Source: Anaeromyces robustus (Eukaryota > Neocallimastigomycota > Neocallimastigomycetes > Neocallimastigales > Neocallimastigaceae). From it: a stretch of DNA of 15,000 nucleotides. The DNA lies in assembly GCA_002104895.1 (NCBI GenBank), contig MCFG01000122.1, forward strand, positions 115,001-130,000, in the 5' to 3' direction. The notes beneath the pieces were generated by a model that had not been told where the DNA came from, did no database searches, and was given only the letters and a program-made list of their open reading frames with translations. Positions 1 to 9,553 of this stretch are shown in pieces. Position 1 is the first letter of the stretch. Each line of letters opens with the position of its first letter. Made by a program: the position numbers and the translations under genes.

Positions 1-725
1 GATTTAAAACGGATTTAATCAACATATATATATATATCTATTATGAATGACACTGCAGAATGAGAACTAACATTTTTTTAGTATCACCTTTTATATATAC
101 CAATTTTTAAAAAAGAAAAAATCTATATTAAATTATAATAAATAAATAAATAATTAATTAAATGGTTTTATTTAATATTAATTATACAATCATTTAATTA
201 CATTGGAGACAAAAAATTACAATACTATTAATTAAAATAAAAAAACGTATCAGAATAAAAAATTTTCAAAAATAAAAAAAATGATTATAAACTATAAAAC
301 TTTAATATATATATTTGCCATTTGATATTTATTAAACAATATTATGTAATTATAATAACTGTTAATACTAATCTTTCTTTTCTTTAAAAGGATTTTTAAT
401 AAATATTAAAAAAGAAAAAAAGAAAGACGGAAATATAAAAAGAAATAATAAAAAAAAAAATATATATATATATATATATTGTATCCTTAATTTGATTAAT
501 TAAAAAATTTTTTTTAAAATTATAAATTATAAATAATTTACAAATAAATATAAAATATAGAACAATATATCAAAGTTATTAATACTAAATAAAATAAATT
601 TTTATTTTACTTAGTGTTAATTTTTTTTTTTTTTTTAATATTATTTTTTAAAAAATATTATTTAAAAAAAAATATTATAGGTAAATTTTAATAAAAAATA
701 ATAATAATAATAATAATAATAAATT

Positions 726-748
726 AACAAACAAACAAACAAACAAAC
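726..748. repeat. (AAAC)n tetranucleotide microsatellite
   Basis: About six uninterrupted AAAC/CAAA units are visible. It is one of the few simple repeats in the window that contains C, and is followed about 40 bases later by AAAAT pentanucleotide units. Confidence 0.9.
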
Positions 749-785
749 TAAAAAATTAAAATAAAAGTAAATAGTAAAAAATTAT

Positions 786-824
786 AAAATAAAATAAAAT
801 AAAATAAAATAATAATAATAATAA
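786..824. repeat. (AAAAT)n followed by (AAT)n compound microsatellite
   Basis: Five AAAAT units pass directly into AAT units, giving a compound repeat in non-coding DNA. Confidence 0.85.
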
Positions 825-1349
825 AATACATTATTATATCCCTTTGTATATATAAATATATATTTTATATTTTTTTTTATTATATTTATAATTTATAAGT
901 GTATACATGTTATATATATATACTTTTCTTTAAAAAAAAATAAAAAAAATTATAATTATATTAATTATATTAACATATTATATCATTTTTTATAAGTATT
1001 ATAATTATAATTATTACAGTGAAATCATCTATAATATCTATTTTTTTAAAAATACAAAAAAAAATATGATTTGTTGTAATTACTTATTGAATAATATAGA
1101 TTTTTTTTTTTTTTTTTTTAAGTTTTAATTTTTTAATTTTTTTTTTTTTTTTTTTAATTTATCTCTGCTTAAAAGTTAAATTTCCCTTTTTTTTATTTTT
1201 ATTTTAATTATGTTTTCGTTTAAATTTTACTGTTTTAGATTATTTTTTTTCTTTTATATTTATTTATTTATATTTCTATTATTATTGCTTGATTGATTGA
1301 ATGATTGATTTATAAAAAACAAAATAAGATAAATAAAAGTTGTTTAAAT

Positions 1350-2378
1350 CTAATTTTCATCTTCATTTATAACAACAGCACCATCATTAAAAACTTCTAA
1401 AACCTTAACGTAACTATCAATTGGTTTACCACTTTCATCCTTGTAGTTCATGAATATTTCTTGAATTTTTTTACCAATAGCTTCAAAATTTTCTGTAGCT
1501 AAAATTAAAACAGTTGGACCAGCACCACTCATACATGCACCAATAAAACCTTTCATGAATCCTGGTTTTAAAGCAAGTATTTCTGGAAGTCCTGGAATTA
1601 ATTTTTGTCTGTAGTGTTGATGAATTCTATCTTGCATAGCTTCATATATAACTTCTGGATTTGGAACATCATCTCCTAAAACATGAGTAAGAACAGTTAC
1701 TCTTTGAAGATTAAAAACAATATCTTTACGATCATATTGTTGTGGAAGTACAGAACGAGCTAAAGAAGTAGCTAATTCATATTTTGGAATAACAACAACA
1801 ACTTTAATAGCCTTTGACCATTTCATTTTTATACAAGCGCTAGTCTTATATGGGATATCTTCTTGCTTTATAGTATTTTCAGCTCCCCACTTCATTGGTG
1901 GAAGGGATGAGGCCTTTTCATTTAAATAACTACCAACAAAACCACCTAATAATGAAGCAGCAACATTATCTGGATGGCCTTCAACCATTATACAATAATC
2001 TAATAATCTTTCTTTTGGTAAATTTAATCCACAAGCAACATTAGCTAACATAACACCACCAACAATAGCAGTACCTGATGAACCTAAACCACGACCTAAT
2101 GGAATATCATTATCTACCATGATTTCTAAACCATTTGGAAGAGTAGTTCCATAGGAACGAGCAAGGTATAAAGCAGTTTTAGTAATTAAATTTTCTTCAA
2201 GGTCTAATGAAACAGAACCTTTTGGGGTTTTGTCTGTATAATCAATAGTAGTTGGTCTTTCATCATCATGAACAGTAACATGAATAGTTAAAAATAATTT
2301 TAAACCAAGACCTAATACATCAAAACCTGGACCAATATTTGAAGTTGATGATGGGACTTTTATAGTATATTTATGCAT
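1350..2378 (-). CDS. THR1: Homoserine kinase (GHMP kinase family), threonine biosynthesis
   Basis: The 342-residue protein phosphorylates L-homoserine with ATP to O-phosphohomoserine (EC 2.7.1.39), the step before threonine synthase, and is expected to be cytosolic. Seen directly are the three GHMP-kinase motifs: an N-terminal VPSSTSNIGPGFDVLGLGL block (residues 8-26), the glycine/serine-rich ATP loop PLGRGLGSSGTA (93-104), and the C-terminal GACMSGAGPTV block (280-290). EGHPDNVAAS (133-142) is also typical of homoserine kinases. Length fits fungal enzymes (about 350 residues). The ATG is preceded on its own strand by AACAAA, with A at -3, and no upstream in-frame extension looks coding. The gene is a single exon ending in TAG and has visibly more G+C than the receptor genes. 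The symbol follows the yeast gene; the bacterial name is thrB. Confidence 0.96.
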   Translation of the reverse strand: MHKYTIKVPSSTSNIGPGFDVLGLGLKLFLTIHVTVHDDERPTTIDYTDKTPKGSVSLDLEENLITKTALYLARSYGTTLPNGLEIMVDNDIPLGRGLGSSGTAIVGGVMLANVACGLNLPKERLLDYCIMVEGHPDNVAASLLGGFVGSYLNEKASSLPPMKWGAENTIKQEDIPYKTSACIKMKWSKAIKVVVVIPKYELATSLARSVLPQQYDRKDIVFNLQRVTVLTHVLGDDVPNPEVIYEAMQDRIHQHYRQKLIPGLPEILALKPGFMKGFIGACMSGAGPTVLILATENFEAIGKKIQEIFMNYKDESGKPIDSYVKVLEVFNDGAVVINEDEN

Positions 2379-2612
2379 TTTGTTATATATATATTATTTA
2401 CTTTATATTGATTTTAATTTATTAATTTAATTTATTATTGTCAAGATTATTAATTCCAATTTATTGAATTTAATGAATTTATGTTATTTTATTATAATTT
2501 ATTAATATAAAAATATGTAACATGTAATACAATATTATATATATAATAATTAAATATATAAATAATATATAAATAAATAATAATTAGTTACTTTATAATT
2601 AATTATTCTAAA

Positions 2613-2644
<32 letters not shown>

Positions 2645-2660
2645 TATTATATAAATTATT

Positions 2661-2689
2661 TCAATAATTTACAATAATTTACAATAATT
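2661..2689. repeat. Three tandem copies of a 10-base unit (CAATAATTTA)
   Basis: Nearly identical 10-base units repeat three times head to tail, about 290 bases upstream of the homoserine kinase start. Position in the 5' region is the only hint of a regulatory role. Confidence 0.6.
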
Positions 2690-3701
2690 AATAACTTTAA
2701 TAATATTTCTTTCATTGAAATTAAAATTTTTCCAAAATTGTTATTTTTTTATTATCATTAATATTATTATCACTTTTTTCCCTTTCATCTTTCATTTATT
2801 TTCTTATCTAATAAATTGTTATTTGAATTGATTATTTGATTATATACATTTAATGATATGTTTAACATAAATATATTATGCTATTGTGGTTTTAATCATA
2901 ATATTTTATTATATTATTATATTTTATTTAGATGATTCTATCAACGATAATTATATTCATTATATACATTAAACGTGTCATGAAAAATTGATTAAAAAAA
3001 AAAAACAAATTTACTTTATATTACTATTGAGTAAAAAAATGAAATAAATTATCTTCATATTCATTGATAATTCTTTATATATAATTTAATTATTCCATAC
3101 TAATTTTGATGTTTATTTGAAATTAGCAAAAAATAATATAGTGGTTTCAAAAATTTTCATCTTATGTTGAAGAAAATATTAATAATTATAATAATCCTGC
3201 CATAAAAAAAACAATCACCCTGTATAATAATTATTATTACTATTCAAGATAAATCTAATCCAAATTGAATTTTTAAATGTTCTTTATTTTAACCAAAAAA
3301 TAAAAAATGTATATATATAAATATATATTTAAGAATCTTACATTGTTGAAAATTATTATGAATTATCACTCTAAATATTTTATTTCTTTATTAAATTATG
3401 AATAATTTATTATTAATAATAATGTTACTTTTTTTAAATATTTAGTTTAAAAAAAATATAATTATTATTAACTTGTGGGATTTTTTTATTAATGAAAAAA
3501 AAAAAAAATATCAAAAAATATAATAAATGATTATCAAAGAAAAAAATATAAATATTCTATCTACAAATAAAATTTCAAAAAAAAAAAATTAAAATTTGAA
3601 TACTGATTATAATAATAATATATGTAGAAATAAATATATAATTAAATCATATATATTTAAATATATATTATATATATTAATTTTTTTAAAATAATAATAA
3701 T

Positions 3702-3725
3702 AAAAAAAAAAAAAAAAAAAAAAAA
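3702..3725. repeat. Poly-A tract of 24 bases
   Basis: An uninterrupted A run follows several AAT units. No target-site duplication or retroposon body is recognisable beside it. Confidence 0.9.
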
Positions 3726-4600
3726 GTTAAGTAGGTAAATGATTTCTAATCTTCAATGTTTTTCTTTTTTTTTTTAAATATTGATTTAATATTATAATTT
3801 TATTGTTAATATATTGTTAATATATTATTCCAATATATTATAATAAAGGTATAATAAATAAACCTTATAATATTTTATTACAATTATATTTAATTTAATT
3901 TTTTCAAAAATCTTTATATATTTTATCTTTTTTTTTTTACTTGTTTTTTATTTGTTGAAACTTTAATATATCTCATACATTATTTCATTTAATGTATCAC
4001 TAAAATGTATATAAATGTAATGTAATAATAATGTCTTTTTTTAATTATAAATAATAAATAATATTTATTTAATATAAATTATTAAAATTTCGATATATAA
4101 AATAAAATTAAAAAAAAAAAAAAGATATAGGGTCAAAAATAAATTTATTTCCTTTTATTTTCTTTATAATAACTTGTTTTATTTTATTTTTTTAATTTGA
4201 TTTGATTTTATATTTCTATTATTATTATAGTATTATTATTTATTATATATTATAATATTATTATTTTGTATTATTATTATATAAAATATATACTACGCCA
4301 CAAAATAATTGTTATAAAAAAAATTAACTATTACATTAATATCATAATTAAGTCTATTAAACTACGTTTTATAAAACATTTATATATAAGCCATATATTA
4401 TATAATTATACTTATAAGGAAAAATATTCCTTAAAAAAACTTTGCTCTTTGTTAAATAATTAATATATAATTTTGTGAATTAGTGAGGACTATATTTAAT
4501 ATTATTTATACCTTTTTAACTAATTAGTAATATTATGAATTTAATATATATATATATTTATATTATTCGGGGACAAAAATGTAAATAATTCTATAATTAT

Positions 4601-4627
4601 AAATAAATAAATAAATAAATAAATAAA
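4601..4627. repeat. (AAAT)n microsatellite
   Basis: About seven AAAT units in tandem within non-coding DNA. Confidence 0.85.
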
Positions 4628-4979
4628 AATCTTAAATTTATATCAAAATTTTCTTTCTTGCTTTAAAATAATTTTTAAAAAATATTATCTATACATATTC
4701 TTAAATATTATTTAATTTATAAAATAATATGTATTCTAAAATGTCGTTTAAATTGTTAAAGATTTCGCTATAATTTCTTAATCTTTATTCAAATTAAAAA
4801 AAAAGAGAGAGATATATCTTGAATGAAATTGTAGAAAAAATTATTATAATTGAGTATTTAAAAAAATTAGTATAGTATATATAATAATAAAGAAATCAAA
4901 AAATGAATATATAATTAATAATAAATTATTTTTATATTATCAATCTTAATATCTTAAAATAAATTTATAAAAGTACAAT

Positions 4980-5260
4980 TTTTTATTAATATTCTTAATA
5001 AAATTTTGTTAATATTTTATAATAAATTTTTATAATAAATATTTTTAAAATAAATATTTTTAATATTAATTTCTATTTTAAATATCTATTTTATCAATAT
5101 ATTTTTCTATAAACTTTAAAAATATCTAATATTTTATAATAAACTCAATATTTTTATTAATATTTTTTAATGTTTATAATAAACTTTATTAATATTTATA
5201 ATAAATTCAATATCTTTATATTTTAAATAAATCTTATTAATATTTTATAATAAATTTTAT
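4980..5260. repeat. Cluster of degenerate TTATAATAAA-type words
   Basis: The words TTAATATTTTATAATAAA and close variants recur several times (for example near 5013, 5134, 5173, 5197 and 5245) with spacings of about 24 to 48 bases. This may be a decayed tandem repeat or simply biased A/T sequence. Confidence 0.4.
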
Positions 5261-5681
5261 ATACAATAAATAACATTTTAAATAATACTTTATAATATTT
5301 TATAACAATTATTTTATGAATAACTAAAATATTTATTATTATTTCTTAATAAATAAAATACTTTAATAAATATTTTATAATAATAAATATATAAAAAGAA
5401 ATAATTATATTAAAAAAATAACTTATATCTATTCTTTTCCTTTTTTCTTTTATTCTTTCCCTCCAACTTAAAAAATCATAGACAAATACAAAAATAAAAA
5501 TCTTCTGTAAATTACTTAAATAAAGTAAAATAATTAAAATTAATTATAATATAAACTGATTTAATTATAAAATGTATAATACAGAAGTCAAATGTTATTT
5601 ATTTTAATTAAATCATTAAATAGATTAAGTAAAATATTTAATAATTAGAATAGAAAATGCTAATATATAACAATAATATTT

Positions 5682-5692
5682 TAATAATAATA

Positions 5693-5731
<39 letters not shown>
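5682..5731. repeat. (AAT)n trinucleotide microsatellite
   Basis: A near-pure AAT run with one AGT interruption, in non-coding DNA. Confidence 0.9.
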
Positions 5732-6115
5732 TAAATTTTAAAATATAATATTTAGAATTGTGAATTATAATTATAAAATATCTAGATTTGTGAATTTTAA
5801 TTATAAATAAATAATAATAGTTAGATTAATAAAATGAATAATAATTAAGATAGTTTAAAATATTATAATAATAAAATTCATGTAATATAAAAAGAGGATA
5901 ATTTTCTTTATTTTATAAAAACGATCAATAATTTTTTGTAGTTAAAAATAAGAATAATAAATAAAGAAGCATTAAAAACGAAAGATCATTATTTTTAATA
6001 TTTATTGAATCCAAGTAATTGTTAAGTTATAAACTTATCGTTATTGTTTCCATATATCAAAGCAAAATTTGAATAACTCTATTAACTTAAAAATATAGAA
6101 ATAGAAATTTTAAAA

Positions 6116-6138
6116 ATTAACCTTATAATAAGGTTAAT
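6116..6138. repeat. Perfect 23-base palindrome
   Basis: ATTAACCTTAT and its exact reverse complement ATAAGGTTAAT are separated by a single A. The paired CC/GG makes chance formation less likely than for a pure A/T palindrome. It lies about 420 bases upstream of the first receptor start and could be a binding site for a dimeric regulator or an incidental inverted repeat; nothing decides between these. Confidence 0.7.
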
Positions 6139-6284
6139 CTTTAAATTATATGTAATATTATATTTTTCAAACAATATTCTAAATACTTAACATCAATAGT
6201 AATAAATTTAATATATTCATATTAATATTAAATAATTATTAATAATTTTTTTATATTAATATTTACTTCATATTATATATCCTA

Positions 6285-6285
<1 letters not shown>

Positions 6286-6359
<74 letters not shown>
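6286..6359. repeat. (TTA)n trinucleotide microsatellite, about 24 units
   Basis: A long pure TTA/ATT run of about 74 bases, roughly 200 bases upstream of the first receptor start, followed by two long T tracts at 6395-6412 and 6414-6427. It is probably length-variable between strains. Confidence 0.95.
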
Positions 6360-6360
<1 letters not shown>

Positions 6361-6487
6361 AATAAAAAATTTTATTTTATCTTTTAAATAAAAGTTTTTT
6401 TTTTTTTTTTTTATTTTTTTTTTTTTTGGCTTATTATTAAAAAGATATTTTACTTTTTTTAGTATAAATTTTCTGGGTGATAAAAAT

Positions 6488-6506
6488 TTTAGACTTTTAG
6501 ACTTTT
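6488..6506. repeat. Two to three tandem TTTTAGAC-like units upstream of receptor 1
   Basis: TTTTAGAC is repeated head to tail and followed by a partial TTTTCATA unit, ending about 50 bases before the start codon of the first receptor. It falls within the likely 5' untranslated or core promoter region. Confidence 0.45.
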
Positions 6507-6557
6507 CATAACAATTATACAGTCAATAATGCTATTCATAATACATAATTATAAAAA

Positions 6558-7438
6558 ATGAAATTAACATATATGTTATTTATTCTAGCTCAATATATGA
6601 TCCTATGTAAATATAATATATTTAAATAAAATTAATTAAAATTAAAATAAAATTATTCTTTTATAATAAATGAATTGTTATTTTTATTTTCTAAATTATA
6701 CCTTTGTCTTAAATATTTTTTAGATAAATGTGAATATATAAATTTATTGGCACCATCATATAATAAATATGATAAATTCTTAACCTTAGTATCAAATGAT
6801 TTTAATAACTATGCAAAGTCTAATAATATAGATGTAGAATTAAATATTATTTTATATACCAACACTAATTCTTCAAGTTTAGAAAACGATTATATATCCT
6901 CTCTAGAACATCTTTTTAATAAGCATTCATCAAAATATGACATATATATATATGATATCGCTTACTCAACACATTATTATAAACACTTTTTAGAATTAAA
7001 TGATATATTACCAGAAGATTATTTTTCATGGTATATATCAGATACTTCATTGAAAACTTGTGTTCAAGATGGAAAATGGTTTGGACTTGTAAGATTTTTT
7101 TTAATATAATTTATCATTTTTATAATTTATACTTAATTATATAATTATCCTTTTTTTTTTCCTTTATAATAAATCAAAAATGAACAGCCTATAAATTTAA
7201 ATTTTAGAACATTATATTCTAACACAAATATTTTAAATAAATATGGAAAAAGAGTTCCAAAAACATGGGATGAAATGTTGAATACAACTAAATATATTTT
7301 AGATGAAGAAATAAAAAATGGAAATAAACAAATAATTGGATATTATGAAACTACTCCAGGTATTTAGCAAAATTAAATTTAATAAATATTAGAAATAATA
7401 CAAAAATATAAACCAATCCATCATATATATTAATTTTT

Positions 7439-7476
<38 letters not shown>

Positions 7477-7718
7477 ATTTCTATTGATTTTTTCATTTAT
7501 TATGTTATATATATATATATATAAATTTAAGATTATGATATATCAATGAATTCAATAGAAGAATTTATATATTCATTCAGACAATTTAAAAATTCACCAT
7601 ACCCAAATTATGAAAGCGAAGAAGTATATGAAGCTTTTCTCAAACTAAAAGAAATAAAAGAAATAAAAGAAATATCAACAAGTAATTATATAAATATTTA
7701 TAAGTACATATATATATA

Positions 7719-7782
<64 letters not shown>

Positions 7783-9388
7783 TAATTATTATTTTGTATT
7801 AAAACATTATTAATTTTTAATACATACATTTATTAATATAGAGGATTATTTTAAAAGTACTGATGAAAACACTTTTGAAAAATTAAATGAAGGAAATACA
7901 GTATTTTTAAAATATTGGTCATTACCAACTTCATTAATTAATCCAATATATAAACAAACTCATTTATTAGGAAATAATGAAGGTATTTCAGGTTCATCAG
8001 TTAGAGGATATATTATTGGTATTAATAAATATATATCTAATAGTAGAAAAGAAAATGCAATAGAAATATTGAAATATATTACTTCTAAAAATATTCAAAA
8101 AAAATATATAATGGAAACTCAAACTCACTATATGACATTTATCAATAATTTATATTATGAAGAAGATGTCTGTCAAACAGTAGATTGTAATTTATTACAA
8201 AAAGTTCAACTTTTTTACAATAAATATGATCAATCTTATTATGAAATTTTTAAAAAATATATCACCGATTTTTTATATAAAAATAAAACTATTACTGAAA
8301 CGTTAAATGGTATTAAAAGCATAAGAAAATTTTATATCATATCAATTAACCCCAAAAATAGCATAGAAGGTTTCATCATATTTATTATAATTATAATACT
8401 TTCTTTAATTATGTTTATATCAATATCATTTCTTTTTCAGGAGAAATATAAAGATTCTTTTAAATTTTTAAGTATTGATTTATGGTGTACAATTATTTTA
8501 GGTAATATATTATTTTTACTTTCACTGTTTTTGCGTTATGGAAATATAACAAATTTAAAATGTCAAATAGAAAATCTATTAATTACTATCTGTATGGATT
8601 TAAATCTTATACCATTATTATATAAATTAATAGTTAGTTTTCCAAAACAAAATAAAATATCTGATTTTATAAAAAAAGGAAAAATAATTTTTATTTTATC
8701 TTTTATTTTATATGATATAATTTCAAATTCATTTTTTTTCATATCCCCATTAGAAATTATTGAGAATATAGAACTTTACGGAAAAAATTACAAATCATGT
8801 AAAGTAAATAACAATTTTGGAATAATATTGATAATTATGAATATATCTGAAAAAATTTTAATAATATTTTCTATTGAGTTATTTTTATTTATGGAATGGA
8901 ATATAAAAGGAATTTCAAATGATATAAAATTAATGAATTCGGCTGTACTTATTAATATCTTATTTATGATTTTATTAATAATAATCTCAATTATTAAAAC
9001 AAGAAATTATACTACATTATTTTTAATTAAATCTTTATTATCTATAATTAGTTCAACTTCAAATTTCTTTTTTATTTATGGTTTAAGGTTAATTGTAAAA
9101 GATCATGTAGTTAGTGAAAAAGCATTATTTTTTGAAAATGCAATGAAAGAATTTAAATCAAGTACCTCAAATAATATATATAATAAAAAAGAATCAATAA
9201 TGTCAAAAAGAACATCAATAATATCAAATAGAAGAGTATCAATATTATCAACAAGAAGAGAATCAGTAATTTCAAAAATCATAGATATCCATTATAACCC
9301 TGAAAATTATTCAAAAACAAGTGATAATGAAGAAAATAATAATTCATATGAATCACTATCAAAAAATGAATCAATAAATATGGTATAA
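6558..9388 (+). CDS. Receptor 1: solute-binding domain fused to a class C (family 3) seven-helix GPCR core, five exons
   Basis: Joined exons 6558-6606, 6724-7088, 7188-7359, 7532-7681 and 7842-9388 encode 760 residues; intron phases are 1, 0, 1, 1. Residues 1-16 form a hydrophobic signal peptide. Residues about 20-400 resemble bacterial extracellular solute-binding proteins, family 1 (sugar type): NDFNNYAKSNNIDVEL (41-56), DGKWFGLPIN across the exon 2/3 joint, VPKTWDEM (161-168), and a GISGSSVRGYIIGINK block (293-308) followed by an Ala/Lys-rich helix. Helices lie near 422-444, 454-476, 488-511, 526-547, 571-596, 611-630 and 635-661. C486 before helix 3 and C565 before helix 5 fit the GPCR disulfide. 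EWN (597-599) before helix 6 recalls class C loops. The tail (662-760) carries four [KR][KR]xS[IV]xS units. Likely plasma-membrane sensor; ligand and G-protein coupling are inferred. Exon 4 carries a KEI repeat absent from the paralogue. Confidence 0.88.
6607..6723 (+). other. Receptor 1 intron 1 (117 bases, phase 1)
   Basis: GTAAAT donor and TTTTTAG acceptor. It splits the signal-peptide exon from the solute-binding domain, and joining gives TAT (Tyr17) in frame. Reading upstream from exon 2 without splicing gives no ATG start. Confidence 0.85.
7089..7187 (+). other. Receptor 1 intron 2 (99 bases, phase 0)
   Basis: GTAAGA donor and GAACAG acceptor. Removing it joins ..KWFGL to PINLN.., restoring the solute-binding-protein pattern. 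The length is a multiple of three, but retention meets an in-frame TAA after six codons. Confidence 0.88.
7360..7531 (+). other. Receptor 1 intron 3 (172 bases, phase 1) with 32-base T tract
   Basis: GTATTT donor and TTTAAG acceptor. A T run of 32 bases at 7444-7475 is followed by GATTTCTATTGATTTTTTC; receptor 2 intron 3 has a comparable T run followed by GATTTTC at the same place. Confidence 0.85.
7682..7841 (+). other. Receptor 1 intron 4 (160 bases, phase 1) with (ATT)n microsatellite
   Basis: GTAATT donor and AATATAG acceptor. A TTA/ATT run fills about 7721-7783; translating into it yields only a run of isoleucines, which is an artefact. Splicing gives AAG (Lys246), and the downstream exon then aligns residue for residue with receptor 2. 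Confidence 0.85.
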
Positions 9389-9417
9389 TTAATTTAATAA
9401 TAAAATTATTAAATTAA
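9389..9417 (+). other. Perfect 13-bp hairpin immediately after the receptor 1 stop codon
   Basis: TTAATTTAATAAT and ATTATTAAATTAA are exact reverse complements separated by AAA, beginning at the first base after TAA. An AATAAA string (9399-9404) spans the loop and could serve as a polyadenylation signal, but that hexamer is common in this sequence. Confidence 0.6.
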
Positions 9418-9526
9418 ATATATATATATATATTAAACATAATATATCTTTTAAAATAAATATAATAATAATAATAATTATAATAATAAAATAAAATAAA
9501 AAGCTATGTTTGTAATTATATGTAAA

Positions 9527-9553
9527 TATATATATATATATATGTGTGTGTGT
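9527..9553. repeat. Compound (TA)n(TG)n microsatellite
   Basis: A TA run passes into about five TG units and then TATGCATA. It is the only clear TG-type repeat in the window. Confidence 0.85.

Larger units (their letters stand above)
1..1349. other. Intergenic A/T-rich region downstream of the homoserine kinase gene
   Basis: No open reading frame with recognisable protein content was seen on either strand. The stretch is dominated by low-complexity DNA: a TA run at about 461-479, T runs at 621-636, 1101-1119 and about 1137-1155, an AAT run near 697-721, AAAC units at about 726-748, AAAAT units at about 786-811 followed by AAT units, and GATT units near 1288-1311. An imperfect hairpin, pyrimidine-rich on the left and purine-rich on the right, lies at about 373-425 around a TTTTTAAT/ATTAAAAA stem. 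The 3' end of the minus-strand homoserine kinase transcript should lie near 1250-1349, but no termination signal stands out from the background. Confidence 0.7.
2379..6557. other. Long A/T-rich intergenic region between divergent genes
   Basis: About 4.2 kb separates the start of the minus-strand homoserine kinase from the start of the plus-strand receptor gene, so it should hold both promoters. I found no protein with recognisable motifs and no exon resembling the receptors. It holds TA, AAT/TTA, AAAT, poly-A and poly-T tracts, a cluster of degenerate TTATAATAAA words (about 4980-5260), a pyrimidine-rich block near 5428-5466, and a palindrome at 6116-6138. The only in-frame run of note (4266-4463, plus) starts with TTG and is rich in I, Y and K as expected from A/T-rich DNA, so it is not called a gene. 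TATA-like strings are too common here to name a promoter. Confidence 0.7.

Noticed and set aside
461-479. TATA-box promoter
   Set aside because: TA runs of this kind occur at many places in the window, and this one is downstream of the only nearby gene.
3702-3725. Poly-A tail of a retroposed element
   Set aside because: No element body, reverse-transcriptase remnant or flanking duplication is seen; similar A and T runs occur throughout the window.
4266-4463. 65-residue open frame on the plus strand
   Set aside because: It begins at a TTG, has no recognisable motif, and its I/Y/K-rich content is what A/T-rich non-coding DNA gives by chance; no matching exon or homologue is visible nearby.
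2379-6557. Decayed third receptor copy or a tRNA gene in the long spacer
   Set aside because: Reading all frames for the conserved receptor motifs (WDEM, GKW, CQ..C) and looking for tRNA arms gave nothing; the region lacks the G+C content of either.
6675-7109. Open frame read as a free-standing 144-residue protein
   Set aside because: It begins at TTG inside intron 1 and runs into intron 2. Its middle part is exon 2 of receptor 1 (6724-7088).
7546-7785. Open frame ending in a long isoleucine run
   Set aside because: The first part is exon 4 of receptor 1; the isoleucines are translation of the intronic ATT microsatellite past the donor at 7682.
8069-9388. Seven-helix protein starting at 8069
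   Set aside because: The first codon there is TTG (Leu322 of the spliced protein). The same frame continues upstream to the acceptor at 7841 and aligns with receptor 2, so this is part of exon 5.
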